From positions 124,001 to 188,000 of the forward strand of contig JADJHL010000008.1 in NCBI GenBank assembly GCA_016707585.1: a stretch of 64,000 nucleotides of DNA. The letters are read 5' to 3'. Positions 39,927-50,600 of this stretch are shown one piece after another. Positions within the stretch are counted from its first letter, which is position 1. Each line of letters starts with the position of its first letter. The position numbers were made by a program, and so were the translations under genes. The stretch comes from Ignavibacteriales bacterium. Its GTDB lineage: Bacteria > Bacteroidota > Ignavibacteria > Ignavibacteriales > Ignavibacteriaceae. A model generated the notes under the pieces. That model was not told the DNA's origin, ran no database searches, and worked only from the letters and a program-made list of their open reading frames with translations.

Positions 39927-40653
39927 ATGAAAAGAATTTTAATAAGTTTAATTGTTTTAACATTCATTGTAACCGGCTTTTCTCAAAGTACTCGTGAGAA
40001 CTCTAAAAAAGGGACAACGGCTGCAACATTTCTATCAATTGGACAAGGTGCCAGAGCAATAGGAATGGGAAGTGCAATGGTTGCGATTACAAATGATCCA
40101 AGTGCTTTATACTGGAACCCCGCAGGAATTACAAAAACTCAAGGGTTCAGTTTTATGGTGGATCATACAACATGGTTTGCATGGAGCAATATTAGCGATG
40201 TCTATTTCTAATTTTGGACCTAAAATGAGAATGCAAGGTGAGGCTGCACAGTTTCTTTATGATTTAGATTTAAATAGTACAGGAAACAATGGTGCGATAC
40301 CTATGGAATTATTAACTGAAGGTTGGGATTTACCATTGATTTTTAGAGTTGGTATTGGTTATCAACCATTTAAAGTTGATGAAAACTCACTTACACTTTC
40401 AGTTGATGCATTACACTTAAGTGATAACTATGAAAGCTTAAATGTTGGTGCAGAATATTCTTATGATGATTTTATATTTATAAGAGGCGGATATAAGTCT
40501 CTGCTTTTAACTGAGTCAGAAGAATCTTTTGCTTTAGGATTTGGCCTTAAGCAATTAATTATAGGTAATGTAGGACTTAATGTTGACTATGCTTATCAAG
40601 ATTTTGGAAGATTAAATAGTATTCAGAAGTTTACAGTAGGTATATCTTTCTGA
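39927..40653 (+). pseudogene. PorV/PorQ-family protein with internal deletion, cassette B
   Basis: The N-terminal part (signal peptide ending GFSQ, then FLSIGQGARAIGMGSAMVAI and SALYWNPAGITKTQG) runs in frame to WFAWSNI and stops at 40211. The C-terminal part resumes in another frame at about 40200 (LAMSISNFGPKMRMQGEA ... LNVDYAYQDFGRLNS ... FTVGISF). Against the intact copy at 23676, about 100-110 residues between WFLDSKYE and LGFSMSNFG are absent, so several barrel strands are lost. This is more than a homopolymer slip: either a true deletion or a misassembly. As written it cannot make a normal barrel. If real, cassette B would have to rely on the cassette A protein. Confidence 0.75.
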
Positions 40654-40663
40654 GTATAATAAT

Positions 40664-40707
40664 AACTCTCTTCCTTTATTCCTTTTTAGGAAGAGAGTTA
40701 GTTTTTA
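40664..40707 (+). terminator. Intrinsic terminator closing cassette B
   Basis: Perfect 12-bp arms AACTCTCTTCCT and AGGAAGAGAGTT with a 12-base loop and a short T tract. Confidence 0.88.
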
Positions 40708-40723
40708 ATACATATGGTAAAAT

Positions 40724-42525
40724 ATGAAAACCGCTTTTAAATTTTTAGTTTTTTCCATTCTTATGCTTACCAATTTCTCAATCGATGCTAAAGAATATAA
40801 AGGTGCTGAATACCGAACTAAGGAAGCATTTTTATACGGAAGATTTGAAGTTAATTTAAAAACTTCTTTTATAGAAGGTATGCTATCATCATTTTTTACT
40901 TACAATGATGCAGGTGGAGGCTGGAATGAGATTGATATTGAGATTCTCGGCAGGTACACTAATGATTTTCAGATGAATCCAATTACTCCTGGACAGGTTA
41001 ATCACGTTGGTCATTATCTTATGTCCTCTTCACCACATGCTGATTTTCATACTTATGCTTTTGAATGGACCCCAGAATATGTTTCCTGGTTTGTTGATGG
41101 AGTTGAAGTACTAAGACAAACTGGTGCTCATATCCAGACTCTGAATCTTCCACAAAAAATTATGATGAACGTTTGGATTCCACAATACGAAAACTGGGTT
41201 GGCATATTTTCCCCGGATGTTTTACCTTCATTTTCATATTATGATTGGGTTAGTTATTACTCATATACACCAGGTACCGGCAGTTATGGTTCTGGTAATA
41301 ATTTTTCTCATGGCTGGACAGATGAATTTACTGAATGGGATACAACAAGATGGGATAAAGCTACTCATACGTTTACTGGTAATGATTGCGATTTTATACA
41401 AGAAAATGCTGTGTTTAATGATGGTAAATTAGTTTTGTGTTTAACAAATAGCACCAATATCGGATATGTTGATGTAAAAGCGCCAACTATATTGTGGGCC
41501 AGAGGAACAGAAGGAAAAGTTGAAGTTATGTTTTCTGAAGAAGTTGAAGAAGTATCTGCAGAAACTATTCAAAACTATCTTATACCAGATGTAACAATCA
41601 ATAGCATAGAGCTTCAATCAGATTTAAAAACGGTTATTTTATCTGTAACAGGATTGAATTTAAATATCCCCAAAAATGTAATTGCATTATCTATAAAGGA
41701 TAGATCTCCGGTACCCAATATAATGGGTGGAACTCTAAAAACAATTTTTATGGTTCCTAATCCCTTAACATTTCCATTAAAAATTAATTGTGGTGGTGAT
41801 TCAGTTCTTGATTTTTCTTCAGATCAAAATTGGTACTATCAAACTGAATATGGTTATATGGATGGTGATGAGTCTGCTTTTGTCGGTCAACCTTTTGGTG
41901 GAACTGATGAAGATGAAGTTTATCAAACAGAAAAATATGGAATGGTTACTTATAGAACACGTGTTCCTAACGGTCTATATAAAGTTAAATTGATGTTTGC
42001 TGAAAATTATTTTACTTCTTCTGGAAACAGAATTTTTGATGTTTCTATTGAACAAAATAAAGTGTTAACAAATCTTGATATTTATAGTTTAGTTGGAAAA
42101 AACAATGCTTATGAAGCTGAGTTTGATGGAATAAATATACAGGATGGAATTTTAGATATTTACTTTGCTGCAAAAGTTAATAATGCAGTAATTAGTGGTA
42201 TTGTTATTACTCCGGATCCGAATTCTGTAAATGAAAATCCAGATATTAATAAAATGGATTTTAGGTTAGAACAAAATTATCCAAATCCATTTAATGGTAT
42301 GACAAAAATTGATTATTCACTTTCCATGCCTGACAATGTAAGTCTGCAAGTTTATGATATACTTGGAGAACAAATTATTTTTAAAGATTTAGGATTTCAT
42401 GAAGCTGGTTCATACAGCTATTTACTTGACTCAAAAAAATATCATCAACTCAACTTACATCAGGTGTGTATTTTTATATTTTTAAAACTCAAACAAAAGA
42501 GAGATTCGTAAGTTTATATTATTGA
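40724..42525 (+). CDS. Secreted circularly permuted GH16 beta-glucanase (lichenase type) with Ig-like and malectin domains, T9SS cargo (one frameshift)
   Basis: A signal peptide ends SIDAK. The mature protein begins YKGAEYRTKEAFLYGRFEV, a mid-domain strand of ordinary lichenases, and carries the GH16 catalytic triad Glu69-x-Asp71-x-Glu73 in WNEIDIEILG. After the strand YDWVSYYSYTPGTGSYGSG it continues with WTDEFTEWDTTRWDKATHTF and VFNDGKLVLCLTN, which in ordinary GH16 enzymes is the N-terminal part. This order matches the natural circular permutation known from Fibrobacter succinogenes 1,3-1,4-beta-glucanase. Then come an Ig-like domain (KVEVMFSEEVEEVSAETI), a malectin-like domain (LKINCGG ... 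YKVKLMFAENYF ... GINIQDGILDIYF) and the T9SS domain (QNYPNPFNGMTKI). A missing A in the run 42433-42439 shifts the tail; corrected, it ends QLTSGVYFYIFKTQTKERF and stops at 42525. Predicted substrate is mixed-linkage beta-glucan; the GH3 enzyme follows. Confidence 0.9.
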
Positions 42526-42667
42526 ACTAACATTATGTTTCATTTATTTTATTCTGTTCCGCGATATATTGAATCAGAAATAATTAATATCCCGCTAAAA
42601 TCAGAAATCGTTTTAAACTTCTTAAAGTCCTCAAATAATTTTATCAATAAAATTTTAAAGGAAAATT

Positions 42668-44917
42668 ATGAAATTTTCTAACAAGCATTTTATGCTTTTA
42701 TTATTAATAATAACTCTTTTATCATCATATACATTTTCCCAAATTTACACTACTGAAAAAGTTGATGTTAAAGTAAAAGAGCTTTTATCCAAAATGACTC
42801 TTGAAGAAAAAATTGGGCAAATGACTCAGGTTACTTTGCAAGTCGTTTCAAAAGTTCATGGGACAAAAGATCAAATGCATCAGATTGATGATGCTAAACT
42901 TGAGGAAGCAATAAAAAAATATCATGTAGGATCAATTTTAAATGTTTTTGATGTTGCACATAATATTGAGTACTGGCATGAAATTATTACCAAAATTCAA
43001 AACATCGCAACAAAAGAAACTAGACTTGGCATTCCTGTTTTATATGGGATTGATGCTATTCATGGTGCAACTTATACAAAAGGATCAACACTTTTTCCTC
43101 AAGCAATAAATCTTGCTGCAACATGGAATATTGAATTAGCTAAACGATCTGGAGAGATAACTTCAATTGAAACTAAAGCTTCAGGAATTCCCTGGAATTT
43201 CTATCCTGTTATGGATATCGGAAGACAACCATTGTGGCCAAGATTGTGGGAGACTTATGGCGAAGACGTTTATCTGGCAAGTAAACTTGGAGAATCATAT
43301 ATCAAAGGCGCGCAAGGAAATGATTTTGGTGCTACAGATAAACTAGCAACTTGTTTAAAACATTATGTTGGATATAGTTTTCCCACAAACGGTATTGATA
43401 GAACTCCTGCCTGGATTTCTGAAAGAATGTTACGAGAATATTTTCTTCCAACTTTTGAAGCCGGAATAAAATCTGGTGCGCCAACTATAATGGTAAACTC
43501 TGCGGAAATTGATGGAATTCCAGGCCATGCCAATTATCACTTATTAACAGAAGTTTTAAGAAACGAATTTAACTTTAAAGGATTGGTAGTTTCAGATTGG
43601 GAAGATATTAAACGATTGCACACTAGAGATAGAATCGCATCAACACCAAAAGAAGCTGTAAGGATTGCAGTTATGGCTGGTATTGATATGAGTATGGTTC
43701 CTACTGATTTTAGTTTTTATGATTTGCTGTTAGAACTTGTAAAAGATGGCGAAGTTCCGATGTGGAGAATTGATGAAGCAGTAAGTAGAATTCTTGCAGT
43801 AAAAATGCAGACAGGTATTTTTGAAAATCCTTATCCACATAAAGAATTAGTTAAACAATTTGCTTGCAATGATTTTACAAATTCTAATTTGCAAACAGCA
43901 CAAGAATCTATAATTCTTACAAAGAATGAAAAAGATATTCTTCCGCTTTCTAAAAACACTAAAGTTTTAGTTACCGGTCCAACAGCTAATTTGCTTTCTG
44001 TAATGAATGGTGGCTGGACAATTACCTGGCAGGGAAATGAAGAATCACTTTATCCAAAAGAAAAGAATACGATTCTTGAAGCGATTCAAAATAAAATCGG
44101 TAATGCGAACGTAAAATATGTAGAAGGTTGTAGTTTTGATAAAGCAATAAATATTAATGAAGCAATAACTGAGGCTAAAAGTTCTGATGCAATAATTGTT
44201 TGTTTAGGTGAAGCAGCTTATTGTGAATCTCCAGGAAATATTTTTGATCTTAAATTAAATGATGTACAATTAAATCTTGTAACAGAAATTTCTAAAACAG
44301 GTAAGCCAATTATTTTAGTTATGCTTGAAGGACGACCAAGAATAATTACTGATATTGTAGATAAATCTTTAGCAGTTGTTGTTGGTTTTTTACCTGGAAT
44401 GGAAGGTGGAAACGCAATTGCAGATTTACTTTTTGGTGATGCAAATCCAAGTGGTAAACTTCCGATATCTTATCCAAAACATACTAATGGATTTACAACT
44501 TACGATTATAAACCAATAGAAAACTTTGATGGAAATAAATATGATCCACTTTGGCCATTTGGTTATGGGCTTAGTTATACAACATTTGATTACTCAAATT
44601 TAAGACTAAGTAATAACGAAATTACCGTTAATGATGAGATTGAAGTTACTATTGATGTTAAAAACACAGGAAATCGCGTTGGCAAAGAAGTTGTACAACT
44701 TTATTTAACAGATTTATATGGTTCAGTTTCAAGGCCCAATAAGCAATTAAAAGGATTTGAAAAAATTGAATTAAATCCAGGTGAAACTAAAACCATAAAG
44801 TTTACATTAAACAAAGAACACTTAACTTTTATAGGATTAGAAAATAAAAGGATAGTTGAACCTGGAGACTTTTTTATAACTATAAAAGATATTACTGAAA
44901 AGTTTATTTTGAATTGA
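42668..44917 (+). CDS. bglX: GH3 beta-glucosidase
   Basis: 749 residues; SD AAAGGA and a signal peptide ending TFSQ. It is a full-length GH3 enzyme: (beta/alpha)8 domain with LLSKMTLEEKIGQMTQ and LGIPVLYGIDAIHGA, the substrate-holding CLKHYVGY, and the nucleophile Asp at about residue 310 in LVVSDWEDI. An alpha/beta sandwich follows (VCLGEAAYCESPG, with the likely acid/base Glu) and a C-terminal FnIII domain (EVTIDVKNTGNRVGKEVVQLY). No T9SS tail, so it probably stays in the periplasm. It would cleave beta-linked oligosaccharides released by the GH16 enzyme to glucose, which the SSS symporter might import. BglX is the nearest familiar name; exact linkage preference is not shown. Confidence 0.92.
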   Translation: MKFSNKHFMLLLLIITLLSSYTFSQIYTTEKVDVKVKELLSKMTLEEKIGQMTQVTLQVVSKVHGTKDQMHQIDDAKLEEAIKKYHVGSILNVFDVAHNIEYWHEIITKIQNIATKETRLGIPVLYGIDAIHGATYTKGSTLFPQAINLAATWNIELAKRSGEITSIETKASGIPWNFYPVMDIGRQPLWPRLWETYGEDVYLASKLGESYIKGAQGNDFGATDKLATCLKHYVGYSFPTNGIDRTPAWISERMLREYFLPTFEAGIKSGAPTIMVNSAEIDGIPGHANYHLLTEVLRNEFNFKGLVVSDWEDIKRLHTRDRIASTPKEAVRIAVMAGIDMSMVPTDFSFYDLLLELVKDGEVPMWRIDEAVSRILAVKMQTGIFENPYPHKELVKQFACNDFTNSNLQTAQESIILTKNEKDILPLSKNTKVLVTGPTANLLSVMNGGWTITWQGNEESLYPKEKNTILEAIQNKIGNANVKYVEGCSFDKAININEAITEAKSSDAIIVCLGEAAYCESPGNIFDLKLNDVQLNLVTEISKTGKPIILVMLEGRPRIITDIVDKSLAVVVGFLPGMEGGNAIADLLFGDANPSGKLPISYPKHTNGFTTYDYKPIENFDGNKYDPLWPFGYGLSYTTFDYSNLRLSNNEITVNDEIEVTIDVKNTGNRVGKEVVQLYLTDLYGSVSRPNKQLKGFEKIELNPGETKTIKFTLNKEHLTFIGLENKRIVEPGDFFITIKDITEKFILN

Positions 44918-45027
44918 TTCTTATTCCTTTATAAAAACAGTGAATTAACTTTTTAGAATAAATTAATTCCTAAAGGTTTTATAAAAGGTTGTTCTAAATC
45001 TATCGTCTAAAAATAAAATTGTTTGAG

Positions 45028-45067
45028 GGAAGAATAGTTTAATAAAATTAAACACTCTTCCTTTTTT
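45028..45067 (+). terminator. Intrinsic terminator
   Basis: A stem made of GGAAGA...GTTTAAT and ATTAAAC...TCTTCC with a small internal bulge, followed by T6. It lies 110 bases after the GH3 stop. Confidence 0.78.
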
Positions 45068-45119
45068 AATTTAATCGTTCTAATGCAAAATAGAATGATT
45101 TGGAAAATCGCTCAAAAAT

Positions 45120-46187
45120 ATGTTGACATTAAACTCTCATAAAAAAATTATTATCTGGGTAGCTGTAATTACAATAATAATTTTATCTCTAATACTTCCG
45201 ATCAATATAAAATATAATATTTATGTTAAGGGTAAATTACTTCCTAACAAAGAGTGGATTATTTATAAGGGCACAGATGGAAGGCTTACTTCTCTGATTA
45301 CAAATTATAGAACCGGAATGAATCAATCATACGATGTTACTTTGTTTGATAGAGGAGATGCAATGAGATTTTCATTCAACCAAAAATTGCATTCAGGCTC
45401 CCGATTATTTGTTAATGATACAGTAGCAATAGTTTATTCAAACGAAATTGAAAGACAAATTGAAAATCTTAAAGGAGAAATTATTGCGGCAAAAGCTTCA
45501 CTTTCATTAAATCTTACTGGCGAAAAGGAAGCAATAATTGAACAAGAAAATAAAACTTTGGATTATTCAATTAAGCAATCAGAAGAGCAAAAGAAAATAT
45601 TAGATAGAGTTAAAACACTTTATGATAAGGGACTTGCTTCACTTGAAGAATATGAAATTGCTAAAGGAACTTACGAATTAAATGTTATTAATAGTTCTAT
45701 CTCTAAAGCAAGATTGCAGTCTGTTCAAACCGGTGCAAAAAAAGAACAGGTTAGTTTGATAAGATCTCAAATTATATCGCTGGAAAATGAACTGGCAATT
45801 CTTCAAAAACGGTTTAAAGGTTTTACAGTTACTTCACCAATCGGTGGAGTGCTAAGCAGAAAAACAAACAGTGATACATTAATGAGTCTTTATGATAATT
45901 CTGAATTTGTTTTATTATGTCCTGTTAAGGTTAGTGACATCGAATTTATTTCAGATACAGCAAGAGTAAAGATTAAATTAAATGACAAAACTGTTTATGC
46001 ACGAATTTATGAAAAAACTAATGCTGTAAAAATTGTAAATGGTATTCAGATTGTTACAATATCGGCCGATGTAGATAAAGCTGTAAATGATTTAACTCCT
46101 TACCTAATGGCTGATTGTTATGTAGATGCTGGTGAACTTTCACCTGTTGAGTATCTTGTTAGAATCTGGCAAAGAATGGTAAACTAA
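45120..46187 (+). CDS. HlyD-family membrane fusion protein
   Basis: 355 residues: one N-terminal membrane helix (IIIWVAVITIIILSLILPI), a long periplasmic coiled coil (about 105-230, including EQKKILDRVKTLYDKGLASLEEYEIAKG, the usual HlyD/MacA hairpin) and beta-barrel-like ends (FTVTSPIGGVLSRKTNSDT). Such adaptors link inner-membrane transporters to outer-membrane ducts. No ABC, RND or TolC-type gene is adjacent. Instead it is one base from the VTC-domain gene and heads an operon with DUF4956 and CotH proteins. It may therefore serve a transporter made by the DUF4956 protein or one encoded elsewhere; that is inference. Confidence 0.8.
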   Translation: MLTLNSHKKIIIWVAVITIIILSLILPINIKYNIYVKGKLLPNKEWIIYKGTDGRLTSLITNYRTGMNQSYDVTLFDRGDAMRFSFNQKLHSGSRLFVNDTVAIVYSNEIERQIENLKGEIIAAKASLSLNLTGEKEAIIEQENKTLDYSIKQSEEQKKILDRVKTLYDKGLASLEEYEIAKGTYELNVINSSISKARLQSVQTGAKKEQVSLIRSQIISLENELAILQKRFKGFTVTSPIGGVLSRKTNSDTLMSLYDNSEFVLLCPVKVSDIEFISDTARVKIKLNDKTVYARIYEKTNAVKIVNGIQIVTISADVDKAVNDLTPYLMADCYVDAGELSPVEYLVRIWQRMVN

Positions 46188-46188
46188 A

Positions 46189-46950
46189 TTGAAATCGATG
46201 CGTCTTGAATATAAGTTTCTTGTTCCAAAGGAAAGACTTAATGATCTTCGAGAAGCATTACGCCCGTTTGTACTAATTGACGAATACGCAGATAAAGAAA
46301 TTGGGAAAGAATATACGGTAAGAAGTATTTATTTTGATACGCCGAAGCTGGATGATTATCATGATAAACTTGCTGGCATTAAAATTAGAAAAAAACTTCG
46401 AATCAGAGGCTACAATCAACCTACTATTGATAGTATGGTTTTTCTGGAGATAAAAAGGAAATATGAAAATCATATTTCTAAAAATCGTGCACCACTTTTA
46501 TTTTCCAATTTAGATAATTTACTTTCAACCCAGGATTGCGAAAAATATATCCTTAAGAAAAAGAATTATTTGGATGCATTAAAAGATGCTTCTAATTTTT
46601 TCTACTTTTCCAAAATAAAAAACTATTCTCCTGTGGTTTTGGTTACTTACGATCGCGAAGCTTATTACTCCAAGCACGATTCAACTTTAAGAATTACCTT
46701 TGATAAAAATTTGCGATCAATTGCATCTCCTAAAACATCAGATTTATATAATGAAGTTAGCTTAAAGAAAGCGATGCAAGGAAATTTTATACTCGAATTA
46801 AAATTTTACAGCGGGTTTCCTCAATGGCTTCAAAAGATTTTACAGAGATTTGAGTTGAACAGGCAAGCAATTTCAAAATATACAATTTGTGTTGATAGCC
46901 ATCTTGAACTAAAACGATTTACAACTAAAAAAACTTACTATTACCTATAA
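46189..46950 (+). CDS. VTC-domain (polyphosphate polymerase-like) protein
   Basis: 253 residues from TTG 46189, or ATG 46198 (MRLEYKFLVP). The tunnel motifs of the VTC/CYTH triphosphate-tunnel family are all visible: RLEYKFLV, YTVRSIYFDTP, GIKIRKKLRIRGYN, VFLEIKRKYE, VTYDREAYY, LRITFDKNLR and, at the end, ILELKFYSG. These are the Arg/Lys and Glu positions that hold the polyphosphate chain and metal in yeast Vtc4. The protein has no membrane segment or signal, so it is cytoplasmic and presumably docks on a membrane partner. The next gene, DUF4956, is the obvious candidate. Polyphosphate synthesis is the family-based guess; other triphosphate chemistry is possible. Confidence 0.85.
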   Translation: MKSMRLEYKFLVPKERLNDLREALRPFVLIDEYADKEIGKEYTVRSIYFDTPKLDDYHDKLAGIKIRKKLRIRGYNQPTIDSMVFLEIKRKYENHISKNRAPLLFSNLDNLLSTQDCEKYILKKKNYLDALKDASNFFYFSKIKNYSPVVLVTYDREAYYSKHDSTLRITFDKNLRSIASPKTSDLYNEVSLKKAMQGNFILELKFYSGFPQWLQKILQRFELNRQAISKYTICVDSHLELKRFTTKKTYYYL

Positions 46951-46995
46951 ATTATAATAATTATAAAATTACAGACTGGAAAGAAGTAGTTAAAA

Positions 46996-47673
46996 ATGCT
47001 GGATGATTTTCAAAATGTTTTAAGTGTTTCATTATCAATTGGTGAAGTGTTTGAGAACCTTGTTGTTGCTCTAATTTGCGGAGTTATAATCTCTATATTT
47101 TATAGATTAACATATCGTGGACCAGGAATATCATTTTCATTTATCAACTCGCTTATAATATTAGCTTTAATAACATCTGTTGTAATTATGGTGATTGGCA
47201 ATAATCTTGCAAGAGCTTTCGGATTGGTTGGGGCAATGTCTATTATCAGATTTAGAACTGCAATTAAAGAAACACAAGATATTATTTTTATTTTCTTTTC
47301 GCTCGCAATTGGCATGGCTAGCGGAGTTGGATTACATGCATTAGCTTTATCAAGCACAATATTTATTGGAGCATTATTATTTATTTTAACTAAGATTAGT
47401 GCTATTAACCCGACACAAAAAGATTTTTTACTTCAGTTTTCATTTCACGCAAATGGTGGATATGACGAAGCACCATTTCTTCCGATATTTCAAAAGTTTT
47501 GTAAGAGCAGCAAATTAATTAATACAAAAGCAATGATGGATAGTGATTCCTTAGAATTATCATATCATATTGTTTTAAAAGATCCTAAATTTATAACAGA
47601 CTTTGTTAGTCAATTAAAAAACTCTAAAGGAGTTAGCGGTGTTAATCTATTCTTCGATGAAGAATCTTTTTAG
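46996..47673 (+). CDS. DUF4956 family membrane protein
   Basis: 225 residues with about four N-terminal membrane helices (VVALICGVIISIFYRL, FINSLIILALITSVVIMVI, a helix holding FRTAIKETQDIIFIFFSLAIGMASGVG, ALSSTIFIGALLFIL) and a soluble ferredoxin-like C-terminus (about 150-225). The segment GLVGAMSIIRFRTAIKETQD is the conserved family core and resembles MgtC-like proteins. Function is not established. Its position directly between the VTC-domain gene and the CotH genes recurs in other bacteria as I recall, suggesting a membrane partner of the VTC enzyme, perhaps moving its product. Confidence 0.82.
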   Translation: MLDDFQNVLSVSLSIGEVFENLVVALICGVIISIFYRLTYRGPGISFSFINSLIILALITSVVIMVIGNNLARAFGLVGAMSIIRFRTAIKETQDIIFIFFSLAIGMASGVGLHALALSSTIFIGALLFILTKISAINPTQKDFLLQFSFHANGGYDEAPFLPIFQKFCKSSKLINTKAMMDSDSLELSYHIVLKDPKFITDFVSQLKNSKGVSGVNLFFDEESF

Positions 47674-47688
47674 TCCAGAGAAAATAAT

Positions 47689-50600
47689 ATGATAAAAAAA
47701 ATAATTTATTTATTCTTTATAGGGTTTTGTTTAACAACTGTTCAATTAAAAGCTCAGCAAATATTTATTAATGAACTGATGTCTTCAAATGGCTCAACAA
47801 TTAGTGATGAAGATGGAGACAAGTCAGATTGGATTGAGTTATTTAATGCCGAAGATATCCAAGTTGATTTAACAGGCTTTGGGTTAACTGATGACTCAAC
47901 AAGTTTAAATAAATGGATATTTCCAGCACTTGTACTTGCTCCTAAAGATCATCTTATAGTTTTTGCAAGTGATAAAAACAGAACAGAGTATATTAGACAT
48001 TGGGAAACTGTTATTGATTGGGGCGATGATTGGAAATATAGATTTGGAAATAGTGAACCACCTGTCACTTGGAAAAATTTAGGATATGATGATCAAACTT
48101 GGTTAACTGGCTCAAGCGGATTTGGATATGGCGATAATGATGATTCAACAATTGTCTTAAATTCTCTTAATTCAGTTTATGTTAGAAAAGTTTTTAATGT
48201 TGAAGATGTTAGCAAAATAATAAATGTTGTGTTACATGTAGATTTTGATGATGCTTTTGTTGCATACATTAACGGTATTGAAGTGGCTAGAGAAAATATT
48301 GGGACTGTAAACATTCCGCCAACATATGATGAATCAGCTTCAAACTTTACCGAACCATTGATAGTTTATGGTGGATTGCCAAATACTTACATAATCCAGA
48401 ACTTTCAATCACTGCTGCAAAATGGTGATAATGTTTTAGCACTACAGGTTCATAACTATGGTACTGGTTCTTCAGATCTAACATTAATTCCATTTTTATC
48501 TTTGGCTATGAATGAGGTTCCTCAAAATCCACGCGGAGTAAATCCATTACTTAATTTGCCTAATAAATTTCTTCATGCAAATTTTAAACTTAGTTCTAAT
48601 GGAGAAAAAATTTTATTATCAAATACTCAAAACAATATAGTTGATCAAATTAATTATGGTTTGTTAGGTATTGATATATCTTATGGTAGGCAACCTGACG
48701 GGACTGCTAATTGGTTTTTATTTTCAGATGCTACTCCTAGTGATAGTAATCTAACATCTGGATATTCAGGATTATTATCCGAACCAACTGCATCATCAAC
48801 CGGCGGATTCTATTTGTCGCCTATATCAATTACACTAACTCCAGGCTCAGTTAATGATACAATTCGTTATACGCTTGATGGATCTGATCCGGATTATACA
48901 TCTACAATTTATTCTTTGCCGATATTAATAAACTCAACAAAAGTACTCAGGGCAAGATCATTTAACTCTGGTTTAATGCCGAGTAGAACTATGACAAACT
49001 CATACTTTATTAATTTTTCAACCGCACTAACAGTTGTATCACTATCAACCAATCCAGGAAATTTTTTTGATGAAGAATACGGAATTTATACGTTTGGTGA
49101 TAGTGCTGAGACAGAATTTCCACACTTCGGTGCAAACTTTTGGAAGGATTGGGAACGACCAGTACACGTAGAACTTTATGAAACTGATGGTTCCAAAGGC
49201 TTTAGTATTGATATGGGGGCAAAAATATTTGGCAATTGGAGTAGAGGGAATGCACAAAAATCCTTATCTCTTTTTGCAAGAGGTGAGTATGGTTTTAGCA
49301 GTTTAAGTTATAAACTTTTTGAAGATCTTCCATTCACTGAATATGAATCATTTGTTCTCAGAAATGCAGGCAATGATTGGGGATACTCAATGATGCGTGA
49401 TGGATTTATGACCAGTTTAGTTCGCGATGTTGATATTGAGCATCAAGATTATCGCCCTGCAATAGTTTTTATTAATGGTGCTTATTGGGGCATACATAAT
49501 ATTCGCGAAAAAGTTAATGAGGATTTTTTAGCACAGCATCATAACGTTAATCCAGATAGTTTAAATATACTTGAAAATGATTCAGAAATTGTTGAAGGTG
49601 ATAATTCTGAGTATCTGGAATTGATCTCATTTATTGAAAATAATAGTATGGCTAACCCTGCAAATTATGAGTATATAAAATCTAAAATTGATATTCAAAA
49701 TTTTATAAGATATGAAGTCTCTCAAATTTATTTTGATAATCAAGATTGGCCTGGAAATAATATAAAATTCTGGAAACCTAAAACTGGTGGAAAGTGGAGA
49801 TGGATTTTGTATGATACAGATTTTGGATTTGGTCTCTTTAATACAGGAGCTTATCAAAACAATACTTTAGCATTTGCAACAAATCCAAATGGTCCTGGCT
49901 GGCCAAATCCACCATGGTCAACATTATTTTTAAGAAAACTTTTAATCAATAATTCTTTTAGATATGAATTTATTAATTGTTTTGCAGATTATGCTAATAC
50001 CATTTTCGTTCCTGAAGATGTTGTTAATAAAATTAATAGTATGTCAACAGTAATCGCTGGTGAAATATCTCGTCATGCGGCACGCTGGCAGCAATTTAGT
50101 TTAAGTGATTGGCTTAACACAATTCAAAATATGAGATCCTTTGCCGGTCAAAGGTTAGGCTATATGAGAGATCATTTTCAACAGCAATTTAATTTAACTG
50201 GAACTGCAACAATCAATCTTACAATTCCAGATACTTCTATGGGAACTATAAAACTAAACACAATTGAAATTAAAACTCCAGCCTGGAATGGAACATATTT
50301 TTTGGGAATTCCATTAACTTTTATTGCACAACCAAAGCAAGGGTTTCGATTTGCACATTGGCAAGGTTCAAGCGGGTTATCTAATGATACTTTACTGATA
50401 GTACCGCAAGGCAATTTAATACTTAATGCAATCTTTGAAGTTGATACAAATTATAGTTTACCTAAAATTGTAATAAATGAAATTAATTATAATCCTTCAG
50501 CTACTTTTAATACTGAAGATTGGATTGAGCTATATAACAACGATGATTCTGATATAGATATTTCCGGTTGGATATTTAAAGATTCTGATGATGCACATAT

